A DNA stretch of 64,000 bases from Allodiplogaster sudhausi. Its lineage: Eukaryota > Nematoda > Chromadorea > Rhabditida > Diplogasteridae. A program made the position numbers and the translations under genes. Shown piece by piece: positions 46,121 through 57,661 of the stretch (position 1 is the first letter of the stretch; each line of letters begins with the position of its first letter). The notes under the pieces are model-generated. The model was given only the letters and a program-made list of their open reading frames with translations. It was not told the DNA's origin and made no database searches. The stretch covers positions 2,517,001 to 2,581,000 of the forward strand of contig CALZFC010000042.1 of the NCBI GenBank assembly GCA_945643635.1, in the 5' to 3' direction.

Positions 46121-47971
46121 GCCGCGGGCGGATATGGACTCTCACCCCGCCGTGCGCAGGAGCCCAATTGTTTGCCCGAGCTGTGGAGAGAAGGAAAGTA
46201 ACGTCTAGAAGAAGTGGGAGAGCGATGGATATAGGACCACCTGAGAGAGAGAGAGAGAAAGAGAGTAAATGAGAGAGATGGGGGAGAGAAAGGGAGAGAG
46301 TGAGAGCGAGCGAAAATCCAAGAGTGGAGGAAGTCAGGGAGTAAGCGGCAGATATGCGACCACTTCGTATCATCAGAAATATATTAAACACATTTAGCTA
46401 GAATTTTTCAGAACGACTTTCGTGAAAATAAATAATAACTATGTATATCGTATTATTTTAATTTTGATGGACTATGTGTATGCATGTATGTATGTACATA
46501 TGTGTGTGTCTACTTTTTTTCAAGAGAGTGGAATCGACGAGCTTCCCTAAGATTAACGCGAGACCGGCAAAGAATAATGTGGGTGTTCCCTCTGGGGGTA
46601 CGAGAATGAAACGCGTTGGTGTCTGCCATTTGCTATTTGTGAATATTCCATTGTTATATGCAAATATTAAAGGCTCGAAGAGTCGGTTGTCCGATCGAAA
46701 AAAAAGAGAAACTAATGAGATTTGGTAGTTTTCCTCTCAATCTGAATTGTCGAATTAGTGAGTTGTCGACGTGCTGGAGGAGTTAGAATCAGAAGACTGA
46801 ACATGACGAAAGCACTCTTTTCAGCATGCTCAAGACTCTTCAGAAATCTACAGTTCTTCAAACCGAGTCTGCTCTTCTAGCAGTTGCATCGTCCTCACTT
46901 CCAACTCTCTCTCCCTCTCTCTCTCACTCACTCTCTCTCTCTCTCTTTCTCTCTCTCTGTCTCTCTCTCTCTCCCTCACCACGATAGTCTCCCTCCTCCA
47001 ATCATCTCTTTTCCCTTTTCCTCTTATCGTGGAATCTGCTCCCTCCTCATCTGATCATTCGCACTGAGCCTTTTCTCTCCACTTCCCTCTCCCGTCGTCT
47101 CGAGTATCTCGTTTGTCGTACACTACGTAACTGAACGATGTTACTCAAACACTGTACGCCATTCGAGAATATCTCGGACAGGAGTTAATTTAAGTTAAGA
47201 ATATACATACATATTTAGAAATGAAAAAATAACGAATATTTTTTGTGTTCTGAACAATTTTTTTTTTGCTTGAAAGAAATCATCAATCTCACTGTAATGG
47301 AGACTGTAATTGCGCGTATCAATGAATGCGAATCTCATCTATGTATGTAGTACTCAACCTGCCATCACTATCACACCACAGACATTCACCGGTTTTCTTC
47401 TTTGTATATCTCTCTCTCTCTATCTCTCCCTTTCTTTCGTCTCTCTTTCTCTCTCTCTCTCTCTCTCCTTCTATGCTTCTGTCGTTTCTTTCTGAAGAAG
47501 CATCTGAAACGCGAATCCTTCCCTAAGTTAGCGCCGACGTGCAAAGGACGAAGAAAGTGAAAGAAGACGCCAATCCACACTTCCAAATGTTCACTTCTCA
47601 TGCAAACAATAAGCGTAGCGAATGTAAACACACTACCAAGGATTCGGAATGGCGCCAGATTACTGTAGCATAAGCCGTCTGTCATGCGGAAATGATATGT
47701 TGATAAGAACGGAAAACAAGAGATATTTATGTATATACAAACACAGTAACGATAGGACGAACTCCTGAGTAGACATCTAGAATTAGAGTTCCATTTCAGG
47801 CCAATATTTCGAGATAGCCAGGTGCCTCAGTGTCTGTAGCCTGCCAAACGAGGAAAGGGAAAGGTGCTTAGTGGTGCCAGAAGGGTCATCGGCCATGCAA
47901 AAGGGGCGAACGCCCAGAACAGCAACTCAAGCAGGCTGCCACACCAAATTATCCATTCATCACATGCATGT

Positions 47972-48214
47972 CACGTCTTCTCTCTCTCCCTCTCCCTCTC
48001 TCGCTTTTTCCCTCTCTCCCTCTCCCTCTCTCGCTTTCTCCTTCTCTCCCTCTCCCTCTCTCGCTTTCTCCCTCTCTCCCTCTCCCTCTCTCGCTTTCTC
48101 CCTCTCTGCCTCTCCCTCTCTCGCTTTCTCCCTCTCTCCCTCTCCCTCTCTCGCTTTCTCCCTCTCTCCCTCTCCCTCTCTCGCTTTCTCCCTCTCTCCC
48201 TCTCCCTCTTGCTC
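47972..48214. repeat. 30-bp minisatellite, about eight copies
   Basis: Units start tcgctttctccctctctccc and continue tctccctctc at exact 30-bp spacing. Because 30 is a multiple of three, all frames stay open and give false SLSPSPSLAF-type repeats. Confidence 0.9.
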
Positions 48215-49424
48215 TCTCGCTCTATCCCTCTCCTTGTTTCTTTGTCTCTTTGTCTCACTCGCTTTTTACACCTCCTCTCATCCTTTATCCTATGCAGGTA
48301 TCCAAAGGCAGGCAATATGTAAAAGCATCCTGGAAGGGAAACTTCTTATCGAAGGAGTCCGTCTCTTTGAAGTCACGTTCTTCCTCTGGAAGAAGGAACA
48401 GGCGAACTCGTGACTTCTTTGTAGGGATTAGGGCAGGCGCAGCAGAAAGAAGCTAGCCTATTTAGTCGCTCTCTGCAACCTTTCACTTCTGCGTACCCTC
48501 CTTTGCTTCATTCAACCCATTCACAGGCAGCTGCGAAAGAAGAACCTATTATTCCCTTCCTTGGACTATGTCTCTTCAATTGGAATTAGACTTCTGGAAC
48601 GGGCGTCTAGTTAAATGTGTGCAGATCTCTGCCAGAATTCAATGGACTCCTGCCGCTTACTGTAGGCTCTTCTCTTCTTTATTACAGAAACTCGTGCGCT
48701 GTTCAGCCTGAGAGGTCGTCTCATTCATCAAGGTTGCATCCACTAATCTCTTCTGCTCCGAGTTTTTTTCATTCATCGCCTCTCTAGCTCTCTCTCTCTC
48801 CCTCTCTCCCGCTTTCTCTTTCTCTCTCTTTTGCTCTCTCTCTCTCTCCCTCTCTCCCGCTTTCTCTTTCTCTCTCAGCTCTCTCTCTCTCTAGCTCTGT
48901 CTCTTTCTCTCTATCTCTCTCCCTCTATCTCTTTCTCTCTCTCTATCTCTCGCTCTCTCTCTCTCTCGCTCTCTCTCTTTCTCTTTCTCTCGGCGGAACG
49001 CCTGGGGAAAGCTCTGAAGCATCGTGTCAGAGTATGGCGCGGCACGGGAAAAATAAATACGTTTGAGTGGGGCTCTTCAATGTTCCGCCACTGAGCGAGC
49101 ACCAAACATCTGCTGACGTGATAATTGTTAAGAGAAGGAGTAAAAGAACGGGGAGAGAGAAAGCTAGAGAAACAGAGAAACAGAGAAACAGAGAGTGGAA
49201 GCTGGTAATTGTTGCAACTCCACCACTCTCCGCCATCCACCACCGGCCGGAAGAGGCAATTAGATAAATGAAGGCCGGCGCATGTGGTACAAAAAAAATG
49301 AGGGAACTGGTGATGAGAAAGACAGTTTGAAAGCAAGAGGGTAATGGATTGAGGAGAGAAGAAGAGTAGAGGGAGCGAGAGAGAAAGAGAAGTGGAAAGA
49401 GAGATGGAGAAAGGCGACAGAAAG

Positions 49425-49496
<72 letters not shown>

Positions 49497-51879
49497 AGGC
49501 GACAGAAAAGGAGAACTGCCCGAGGGTGAAGAACAGAGCGGCTAGACTGCTGCGGCGGAATTTTGTTTCTCGCATTCGAAACAGAAAAAGAGAGAGAGAC
49601 AGAGAGAGAAGGGATATACAAGTAACCATAAAGAGAGAAGGAGAGAGAGAGGGAGAATGAGAGAGAGAGAGAGAGAAAGTGGGAGAAAGGTGGCCGCAGG
49701 AATGGAGCTTTCTTCGTGTATTCGAGGTGTCTCCTAAGGCGAAACAGGCAAGAAGAGACCACGAGAACCCAGGCACAACCCGAAGGGAAGCACGAACGCG
49801 CGAGAATGCACCTCCGTTTTCTTTTATCTTGGATGATTACTTCCGTTTCCCTGGTGATTAAATGGGCAACATTTACACATTCTACAATCATGTTTTTAGT
49901 GCCCCCTCTTGTAAACAGCAGATACTTGAAGGAATTGAGGGAAAGACGAAAGAACAATCAGCCTGAGTTATCCAGCATCCCCTGAGGGGGGGGGCAGTCG
50001 AGAAGGAATGGACGAATCGGACTGAAGAACGCAGGTCCTCAAAGATTTACACTATTTACTATATGCCAGGGGCACTCGTGTGCAAGAAATTGGAAATGAA
50101 GAAGACAATTGCCAGGACGGGGTTAAGCAGAGTCACCGATACGCCAGGGGCACCGACCCTCGGGCAGAGGAGAGAGATAGAAATAGGGAGAGAGAGAAAG
50201 AAAGAGAAAGAAAGAAAGAGAGAGGAGCTAGAGAGAGAGAAAGGAGGGGAGAGACACTTCTCGGGCTGCTTTCTCTCTCCTGGGGATTTGATTATGACTC
50301 TCGCCGTCTGCTTCTCCTTCGTGCCAATGCCTTTCCTGCACGGCTAAGACGAAGGCGATATCTCACGCTCTCTCGGCCTACCTCACCATATGGGATGTCA
50401 TTTATCCCTTATCTCTCTGCCTCTCTCTCTCTCTCTCTCTCTCTTTCTCTGCCTCCTTATCTCGCTCTATTTCTTTCTCTGCCACTTTATCTCTCTCTCT
50501 CTTTCTATTTTTTTTCTCTGCCTGTTCTCTATATATCTCTTTCTCTTTCTCTCTCCGCTCATTTTCTCTCTATTCCTGCTCTTTCGCGCTATCTTTGACG
50601 TTTCCCAACGTGATTTGGATATCTCGGAGCAACGAAGATATCCCTGGGAGGGCGGCGAGAATTCCTTCAATAGAAATGTGAAAGACAAGCGTGGGCAGTG
50701 GATGAAGAATTTCTATTGTCTAGGAAACGATTCTGCTTCTTGCCCTCTTTTAGAAATGTTTGTACCAGGCAGAGATTCTTATCAGTGGTAAATAGTATTT
50801 ACCAATTGGGACGGTCTATTCAACTTTTTAAAGTCCAATGAAAATAATATGACGGCAGAAAAAGTTACAAAAATAGGCTGAAGAATCTGGGAGTGCACAC
50901 GAACAATTTTTAAGGGAAGCGCAACAAGGCAGATTGATATGGAGTCAGTCATCAGAAAAGGACCAGAAGGAGGGAAAAGAGATGGAGAGAGAGAGGGTAG
51001 AAAAATTCAGAGAGAGAAAGGAAGCGAGAGAGAGAGAGACAGGTAGATAGACAGACAGAGAAAAGATATAAAAGAGAAAAAGAAAGAGTTAGAGAGGGAG
51101 TGAGATATAGAGAGGATGAGAGGGAGGGGAGGAAGAGTACGCAGACCAAGATAGAACAAAGAGTCGTTGTAGGAGATATCCTTTTTGACTAGGGTTGTGA
51201 CAGCTGCGGACAGACACGGAGATTCATGTTCGACATTTTGAAGGATAAGAGAAGGAAGGAAGAGGGGAAGGATGAAGGGGATTCGGATGGAAGCAAGGCC
51301 GATTACCATCCGATTGCACAGCCAAGGAATAGAGTAGGAAAAGACTTGGACTTGATGAAGGGCTTCATATGAGCAAGCGATCAGGCAGTACCCATGGCAA
51401 TAAGGACAATTTACTAGCATACAAAATAACCATGAGAGAGAGAGAGAGAAAGAGTGAGAGAGAGAGAGCAGGCGTCTGTAAAAGGAGAGAGACAGAGAAG
51501 AGTTGCCGGGGAGACAAGGCAGAGGGAGGTTGGAGTAGAGGAAGCATACCCAGGAAAACTGCAGCAGTGGAGGGAGTAGAAAACAGTTGACTAAAAACAG
51601 CCAGAGTGTTCCATTCAGCCCACAAATTTCCCTCTACTCCCTGTACAGAAGGAAGATGTTGCATTCATACAGCTCAATTCTCTTCCCAGAATTAGTAATT
51701 CGCAAGTATTTTCAGCATTTCAACTCTAAATCAGACTTGTGGAGCCTCGGAGTAAGGAAATGGAGAAGGAATCGATACTCAACACCGCTGTTCTGGGTAT
51801 GGTCAAGTTCAAGTGAACATTTCAAATTTCGTGCTGCGAAACAATGAATAAATATAACTGTATCAGATGGAAATGATGA

Positions 51880-53653
51880 CTATTCGAGATACGGTCTGGG
51901 GGACCATTCCTTGGGATGGACGAGCGGAGGAACTTCCATGTGAGCAGCCGCGATGTCTAAGCGGGGGATCTCTCGGCGCATCAGTTGGTCTCGAATCTAG
52001 AGAGTCAATACTCTTGCTAGACATTCGCTTTAGTAAGAAGAAGAAGACCATTTTAAAAAGAAATTCCAACATGTTACGGAATGAATAACGTAAAAAATCC
52101 GTGATTTTTTTTTAACGTACTTTCCACCGCAGACTCAGCCGGCGATTCTCTCCAGGTGGCGGAAGTCTCTGCCATTCCTTCTTGTAGATGGCAATCTTGT
52201 TCACTGGGTCGAAACGGAAAGGGCGTCTGCCCGGAGGGGGACACTGCACTGGATGAACACCTGCGGAGACGCATTCATACTACTCCTTTCATTCAGTTTA
52301 GAAGGGAGAGTAAATATCGAGCTCCTTGAGCGGAAGGATTGGCCTGGGTCGAACGCCCATCGGTACAGTATCCTCGGTATCTTAAAAACGCATTTATGGG
52401 AGTATTCAATCTACAGTATTACTGGAGAAGAGCAGGAAAGGGATACAGTGAGGCAGACTTTAGATAAAGTTGAATGATTACCGATGAATGACTTCCCTCA
52501 ACTGCCCTGTCCTGCGTACTTCCTACCTTGAGTGGCTACGCCCTGTGAACTGCCCTGTCCACTGTCCGCAGACTGTTCTCGTCTTTCAACTGCAATTTAT
52601 AGTTAATACAATTCTTTATTTTCATTGCTAACTTTACTCTTAAAAGTACCGTACCACATTCAGCTTCTTGAAGCTGAGACCTCAATCGCGCCCTTTGTAG
52701 CAGTTCTTCAGAAGACATGTTTTCAATCTCCGATATCTTTGATACGGCGGTGAATGAGCAAAGAATAGGACATGAGAAATTTGTACTGTTATTGCTTGAA
52801 ACCCAGTGAAAAAAATGTAAAAGACATCTCTTCAAACACCAACTGACCTCTTGCTCAAATTCGTCGCAAAGTTGGTAGATCCGATGAATTCGGCTGTACG
52901 CGGTGGCCATCAATCGATCCGATTCTGGATCCGTAAAGCTAAGCTAAAATGGATACTGTACGCGAGATAGCTCGAAAGATCTCATAAAAATAATTCACAG
53001 ATTCAGATAAACTGGTTGGCTGATTATTCGCAGAGATCAAGGAAGATCCGAGAAGCGGAGCTAACAGAACAAGACTTCCTCGCATATTATATTCCTTGAT
53101 ACAAAAATAACAGAACTGAAAAGGCAAACCTGATCGAGCGTAGCTAACGGAGGAACATGATGACGCTGTTCACGCAAACCACGTCTCTCTCAAGGTATAA
53201 TGGTATTAGAAAAGACATGAAGAAGAAGATAATAATATCATCTCGTAATCTCAAGCCTCGAAATCTCAACGGCGACGCAAACTCAGGATAAACTGCGCTA
53301 ATTGGCTCTTGGACAGGCTGCTCAGCCAACTCGAGCATGGAGAAGTCCAAAGACGACTGCAACTTGTAAAATATAAGGAACATAAAAAAGTATAGAAATT
53401 AATATAAAGAAACTCGCATGATGGGAAGCCACGGCACCATCTTCAGGAGGAGACTCACCTTCCATCTCAGCGATGCCTCAAGTTTCACAACTACTCTCGC
53501 AATTTACAATTATATAGTTGGAAAACAATAAAGGCAAAGAAAAGAGCAACTTTTTCGGAGGTCTGCGATTAGCTTGGGAGTAGGAACAAGTCCCATGTCC
53601 ACCAACTCCTGACGAATTTCCTCTTCCGTGAAGAAGAATCCTCGTCCAGCCAT
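51880..53653 (-). CDS. HYLS1: HYLS1-like centriolar/ciliogenesis protein
   Basis: Exons high to low: 53551-53653, 53459-53490, 53294-53356, 52848-52943, 52655-52736, 52527-52589, 52121-52260, 51880-51996; 696 nt, 231 residues, all in phase. Evidence: N-terminal FTEEEIRQELVDMGLVPTP; DPESDRLMATAYSRIHRIYQ, like the DPEERMLAAATAFTHI block of vertebrate HYLS1; and the C-terminal HYLS-1 box RRPFRFDPVNKIAIYKKEW (about 157-176) followed by PPPGENRRLSLRWKIRDQL. HYLS1 is a core centriole protein bound through SAS-4/CPAP and needed to turn centrioles into basal bodies. The exon 52121-52260 reads into a TAA just past its donor (AAA/GTACGT); splicing to 51880-51996 restores the conserved LRWKIRDQL. The donor of exon 53294-53356 (GCA/GTTTAT) is uncertain. 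Confidence 0.88.
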
Positions 53654-53988
53654 ATCACCTAGAAGCTCCGTGGAAAATAAGAAGAATAGACAGATTAAAG
53701 TCGTTAGATCAAAATTTTTTAAATTAAAATCACTGGCCTTTGAAAATCTCTACTTGCCGCACATTCTTGGTAATTAGCAAGATCCACGCGATTGTACAAG
53801 TTGCTCTACGGACAAAAGTAATATTGCGGCGGCGGAGGGAATGGATTGAGCTTATGGGAAATATGTGGTTTTCCGTACTGCTGAGTTACTCTAGCTGCAG
53901 TACGAAAAAAATTTTTACATCTTTTCTTCCAGCTTCACTTCAAGGAGTTTATTAGCACAGTGCTGGGATCGGTGCAGACCATTCCGTC

Positions 53989-54155
53989 ATTCCGTCAAAA
54001 ACAAAAGTAGCGACAAATTTTCTTCAAAAATATCTTTCCCTTCAAACCGCTTGTAAATCACATCACGAGGTTTGTTGATGTGGGGCCGCGTGAAACATCG
54101 TGGCTTCTGACGACATCTGATGAAAATTTGTCACACCTTTTGTTTTTGACGGAAT
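53989..54155. mobile_element. 167-bp MITE-like element
   Basis: Terminal inverted arms of 38 bp, ATTCCGTCAAAAACAAAAG onward at 53989-54026 and its reverse complement at 54118-54155, with about four mismatches. Short size and no coding capacity fit a miniature inverted-repeat element. A 21-bp direct near-repeat flanks it at a distance (ttcacttcaaggagtttatt at 53933 and ttcactccagggggtttatt at 54176). Confidence 0.7.
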
Positions 54156-54174
54156 TACGCAAAATAATTCTTAC

Positions 54175-54211
54175 ATTCACTCCAGGGGGTTTATTACCCC
54201 CTGGAGTGAAT
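54175..54211. repeat. Perfect hairpin, 15-bp arms, 7-base loop
   Basis: Arm attcactccaggggg pairs with ccccctggagtgaat around loop tttatta. It lies 20 bp from the MITE-like element. Confidence 0.9.
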
Positions 54212-54624
54212 TTGGAGGAAAAACATTTAGAATAAATTTGGCACTGGAGCAGGAGTAACTGAATAGTAAGGTGGTTTCTTATCCTCTTCCCTCTTTTTTC
54301 GCACTCTCTTTTTCTCCCTATTTCTCGCTGTGTCTTTCTTTCCCTCTCTTTTCCTCTCGAGAGCGATTTGTCAGTGCTGCTTTACTATTTTGATCCTTTT
54401 TGCATGTTTTCTTCAGTTATTTGTTGATTGTTCAAAAACAATGTTTAAAGTATTGCATTTGCTGTTCCCCATTCTCATTTCAAGCCATGCCCTGTTGTTG
54501 TGATGTTAGACTTGTCATTAGATTTAAGAGTTTGAATTTTCTACGATTTGAATTGTGAATTAATGAACATTCGGTTTTGTAATGTGCGATTGTAGAAGAT
54601 GCCAATTCCTTTTCTGTTTCAGAC

Positions 54625-55691
54625 ATGCCAAAGAAGAGTCCTGAGTCGGCCGGAGAGCGCCATTACGAGGAGATGAGCCCCCTTCTGCAAACGGTTCCGT
54701 CGCTCCTCGCACCTGATCCAGGTTCGCGCGTGAAGTATAGTCTAGTTACCACGATCATTATTACTCGTTCTTTTTATTTCTGGATAGTATTTCTTTCTTT
54801 TCGTCACGAATATACTCATGTACCACCATCAATATGCCATCTGAATTTTTATGCAAGTATATATTTTTAGGAAAATTCTATTATTATTAGTGAAATGTGA
54901 TCTTGCAGGTTAAAATCTTATGCTAAACACTTTTGATAGCTATATTGGTATTTGTTGTATCGAAAGGACTTTCTATAACTGATCTGAATATTCAGATCCG
55001 GGGAACTCGCCGCTTTCGGAATCGGATTCGTCCGCCCTTCGAAGAAGCAGGTATTATACCTGAATATGGAACTTTTTTGAACAAAAAATTATGGCTCATT
55101 CGGAAGCCCTTGAAATTTGATGTTTTGGAAAAAAATGCAGCTGCCATATTTTTTTATAGCATTTTTAAAATAAGATTTTTCTACAATAAATTTTCACCAT
55201 CAGAAAGCGATCTACTTAGAAAGTGGGTAAGAATATTGAAAATATCGAGTTACGGCGTAGTGTATAAGGAGTCTGACGGGAAACTTTTTTGTCGTGAGTT
55301 CTATTTCTCTTAGACTAATCTTTTTTTGCTTATTTTTGGCTGCACAGGAATGGAGTAAGTATATCGGAGAGTTGTTCCGTGATCACCTTCAGTATTTCCT
55401 CACGCTCTTTTGTCTGTTATCCATCTTCACAGCCAATTAAGTGATGAGAGGAAGACAATTAACGGAGACTTGTGCCAATCATGTATCTATCACTTTCTTC
55501 ATTTTTCCATTTTCATTTTGATTCAATCTGAATGCCTGTTTTTTGTTATCATTTTGGTTATTTGAATAACTTCGTTTCTCTTTTCTATCGATGGATCATC
55601 ATCCTGAAGTAATTATAGGCCTACTGAAGGCAGTCCATTCATTCAGTATGCCTTACTCACCGCCAGTCTCATGGATACCCATCCACCCCTT

Positions 55692-55734
<43 letters not shown>

Positions 55735-56058
55735 CTCTCTCTCACTCTCTCTCCTCTCTTTCTCTCAGCTCTCTCTCTCCTCTCTCTCTCTCAATAAGAA
55801 AATAAAATAAAAATTAGCGAAAAAAAATTGAGTCAAAGAGCTATCGAACCCACAACGAAACATTTTCAGCTAGAGGCTTTATCCACTATGCCGCAACTCG
55901 TCCTTGTCAATGTTCTTGTCCGATTTATATGTTGTCACAGCGGAGCCACCAAGGAAGGCTCCGCCCTCGACCGGAGCTACCAAGAAGTGGAGAGGGAAAG
56001 GGATAATGAAGTGGAACGAGACAGTCGAGTCGAGAGCGCTGCCGAGAGAAGGAATTAA
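54625..56058 (+). CDS. Small disordered protein, family unknown
   Basis: Exon 54625-54721 follows a good acceptor (tgtttcag) and gives MPKKSPESAGERHYEEMSPL then LQTVPSLLAPDP; exon 54996-55050 gives DPGNSPLSESDSSALRRS. Joined directly to 55941-56058 (acceptor gttgtcacag) the frame reads SGATKEGSALDRSYQEVERE on to a TAA: 89 residues, serine-rich then strongly charged. Alternatives exist: a 7-nt micro-exon at 55348-55354, another open frame across 55941-56063 (KKWRGKGIMKWNETVESRAL) with donor GTAAAT at 56064, and a following exon at about 56155. I do not recognise it. It is divergent from HYLS1. Confidence 0.45.
55348..55354 (+). CDS. Candidate 7-nt micro-exon
   Basis: GAATGGA is bracketed by a strong acceptor (ttggctgcacag) and a consensus donor (GTAAGTAT). 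From the previous exon's phase it reads R-N-G and ends in phase 0, matching an open exon at 56315. Confidence 0.3.
55691..55795. repeat. (CT)n tract
   Basis: Nearly pure CT with a few CACT and AGCT breaks. Confidence 0.9.
55832..55900 (-). repeat. tRNA-like (SINE-type) sequence
   Basis: Minus strand: GTTGCGGCATAGTGGATAAA then GCCTCTAGC, an anticodon-arm-like segment, and B-box GTGGGTTCGATAGCTC, at tRNA spacing and followed by an A-rich stretch (aattttttttcgc on the minus strand). The acceptor stem is poor, so a tRNA-derived repeat is more likely than a working tRNA. Confidence 0.5.
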
Positions 56059-56314
56059 GCTCGGTAAATGCCAGACGCATTCCTTCGCTTTCCGAGATTC
56101 TCAGTTCCCGATATCGAAAATAGGAACTTAACAAGTTTTTATAAGCGATGTTCAGCACCAAGAGAGAAAATAGAGCACGAAAGAGTGACAGCGATAGGCA
56201 GCCGGTCACACCTCTGAGAACTGCGGCACAAGAACTGAAGTTAGCCAAAGATTAAATACACTCTCTCAGTCTCATATCACACCTTGGACGCCCAAGCGGA
56301 ACGGTTGCTATAAA

Positions 56315-56571
56315 ACGGAAAGGCGGATACAACTCCTTCCGATGAGGGTATCGGAATCCTTTTCGAGGAGATGTCAGATCTTCCTTCCGATGACGCAGCG
56401 AACGCACGTTTGCGCATCATAGGGAGCCATTCGACCGCAACAGCCAGCCCCAAGGTCGAGGAGGATAGAGCGGATTCCAAAACCGTGACCGCTCGCGATC
56501 TCGCGATGACAGAAGAGGTCATGGAAACCATGGAGGATGAGGCGGAAATCATCCACTCGTCCACTTCCTGA
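56315..56571 (+). CDS. Hypothetical acidic open frame, possible last exon
   Basis: After an AAAG at 56311-56314 the plus strand is open for 85 codons to TGA: ADTTPSDEGIGILFEEMSDL, then a mixed middle, ending MEDEAEIIHSSTS. An internal ATG at 56371 would give 66 residues. In phase it could follow the micro-exon at 55348. The minus strand is open over the same stretch, so the coding strand is not certain. Confidence 0.35.
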
Positions 56572-57661
56572 CCATCGTTGCAAAGCTCATCGCCCTGAGC
56601 ACTCCACTCGTAAACGGAAACGAACGATTGTGCCTCAGCATCCGAAGGTGTTCTCGGGAAAAGGCGGCCTAACAGCCATGCGACGCCACACAATCAGGGA
56701 ATAAAAGCCACTGTCGACGACCCAGAAAATTAGGATGGGGAAGGAGGAATTGTGCCCGGAAACCATGGTGGATTTGCTGTTTCTGCCTAAATATAACTCA
56801 AAAACATGGTGGGGTAGGGCTACGGGGAGGCCCAAAAACAGGGTGGGTCTGTAAAATCGACAATATTTTTTTCCCCTGAACATAATCCGAAAGAGGGAAA
56901 CAACAGTCAAGCTCTACGCCAGAAACCGTTCACTCATTGACAACAGAGCTTTTCTTTTTTTCTCCAAAAAATCTAAATTTGAAAACGCTATAAAAATTTA
57001 GGCAGCAGCAAATTTTTTTTATTCCGACATCAAATTTCATGGGCCTTCGAATGAGCAATAAATTATATTTTTCGAACATAGGACTTGAAAACGCATTTAT
57101 TTTTAAAAGTGAGCAAGTAAAAAATATATATATTCACGTGAAACAACACAAAACGGCTCAGGCAACGGCGAAGAGTGGATCGGGTTTCCTTGAAATAGGC
57201 ACTGAGAAAAACCATTTTGCCAGACTGGTGCCGGTTTTTTCAAGATTAATTGCAGTTGAATGATGGACTAGAGACTAGGCTGTCTACTGCTCTCTTGGCA
57301 TACATTAAAGAGGAGAATTTAGTGAAGAATGGTCTCCTGTATCTTGTTCTAATCTCATCTCGTACAGCCTGGAAGGGGGGGGGGGGCGTGCTCAGCACGG
57401 AGTGGTCATAACAAGTGGGTGCAGTCACCCTTCGCACACTGCTGCAGCCCGCCATCTGTCAGAAAATATACCTTTAGAGAAGTAAATGAATCATCTTTTA
57501 TAAAGGCAATTTGAAATAATCAGCATCTTTTTTCTGTTTGTTATGAAGACGTTTCTGAATCAGTCTGCAGCTGCATCTAATCAGTTCAAAATATGAATAA
57601 GTCATCGCAATGCTTTTCAAACTGCCTGTTCACATGAAGTATTCTTCCTTTCCATTTGAGG
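56572..57661. other. Intergenic region before the galactosyltransferase
   Basis: AT-rich with no supported exon. It has a run of ten or more G at about 57376-57386. The galactosyltransferase leader and promoter should be at its right end. Confidence 0.45.

Larger units (their letters stand above)
40670..51879. other. Gene-poor, simple-repeat-rich region
   Basis: About 11 kb with few supportable exons. CT/GA tracts occur at about 41405-41612, 42278-42325, 42900-42970, 45545-45655, 48790-48990, 49425-49495, 50415-50450 and 51430-51470. Orphan frames that look more than random but lack family or splice support: plus 44407-44596 (VPGGDYFNFHSRRGVPEAIL), minus about 46125-46240 (GPISIALPLLLDVTFLLS, good acceptor and GGGG/TGAGAG-like donor), plus 48298-48456, plus 50586-50791 (FDVSQRDLDISEQRRYPWEG), minus 51140-51380. 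Confidence 0.45.
53654..54624. promoter_or_regulatory. Head-to-head region between HYLS1 and the 54625 gene
   Basis: About 970 bp between divergent starts. It must carry both promoters and also holds a 167-bp inverted-repeat element and a perfect hairpin (see separate entries). Confidence 0.5.

Noticed and set aside
47972..48214. Regular 30-bp units as a CRISPR array
   Set aside because: No distinct spacers; it is a simple tandem repeat in an animal genome.
52939..53127. Minus-strand frame MRGSLVLLAPLLGSSLISAN as a secreted protein
   Set aside because: It lies in the HYLS1 intron 52944-53293 and shares its end with the acceptor region of the next exon. No independent support.
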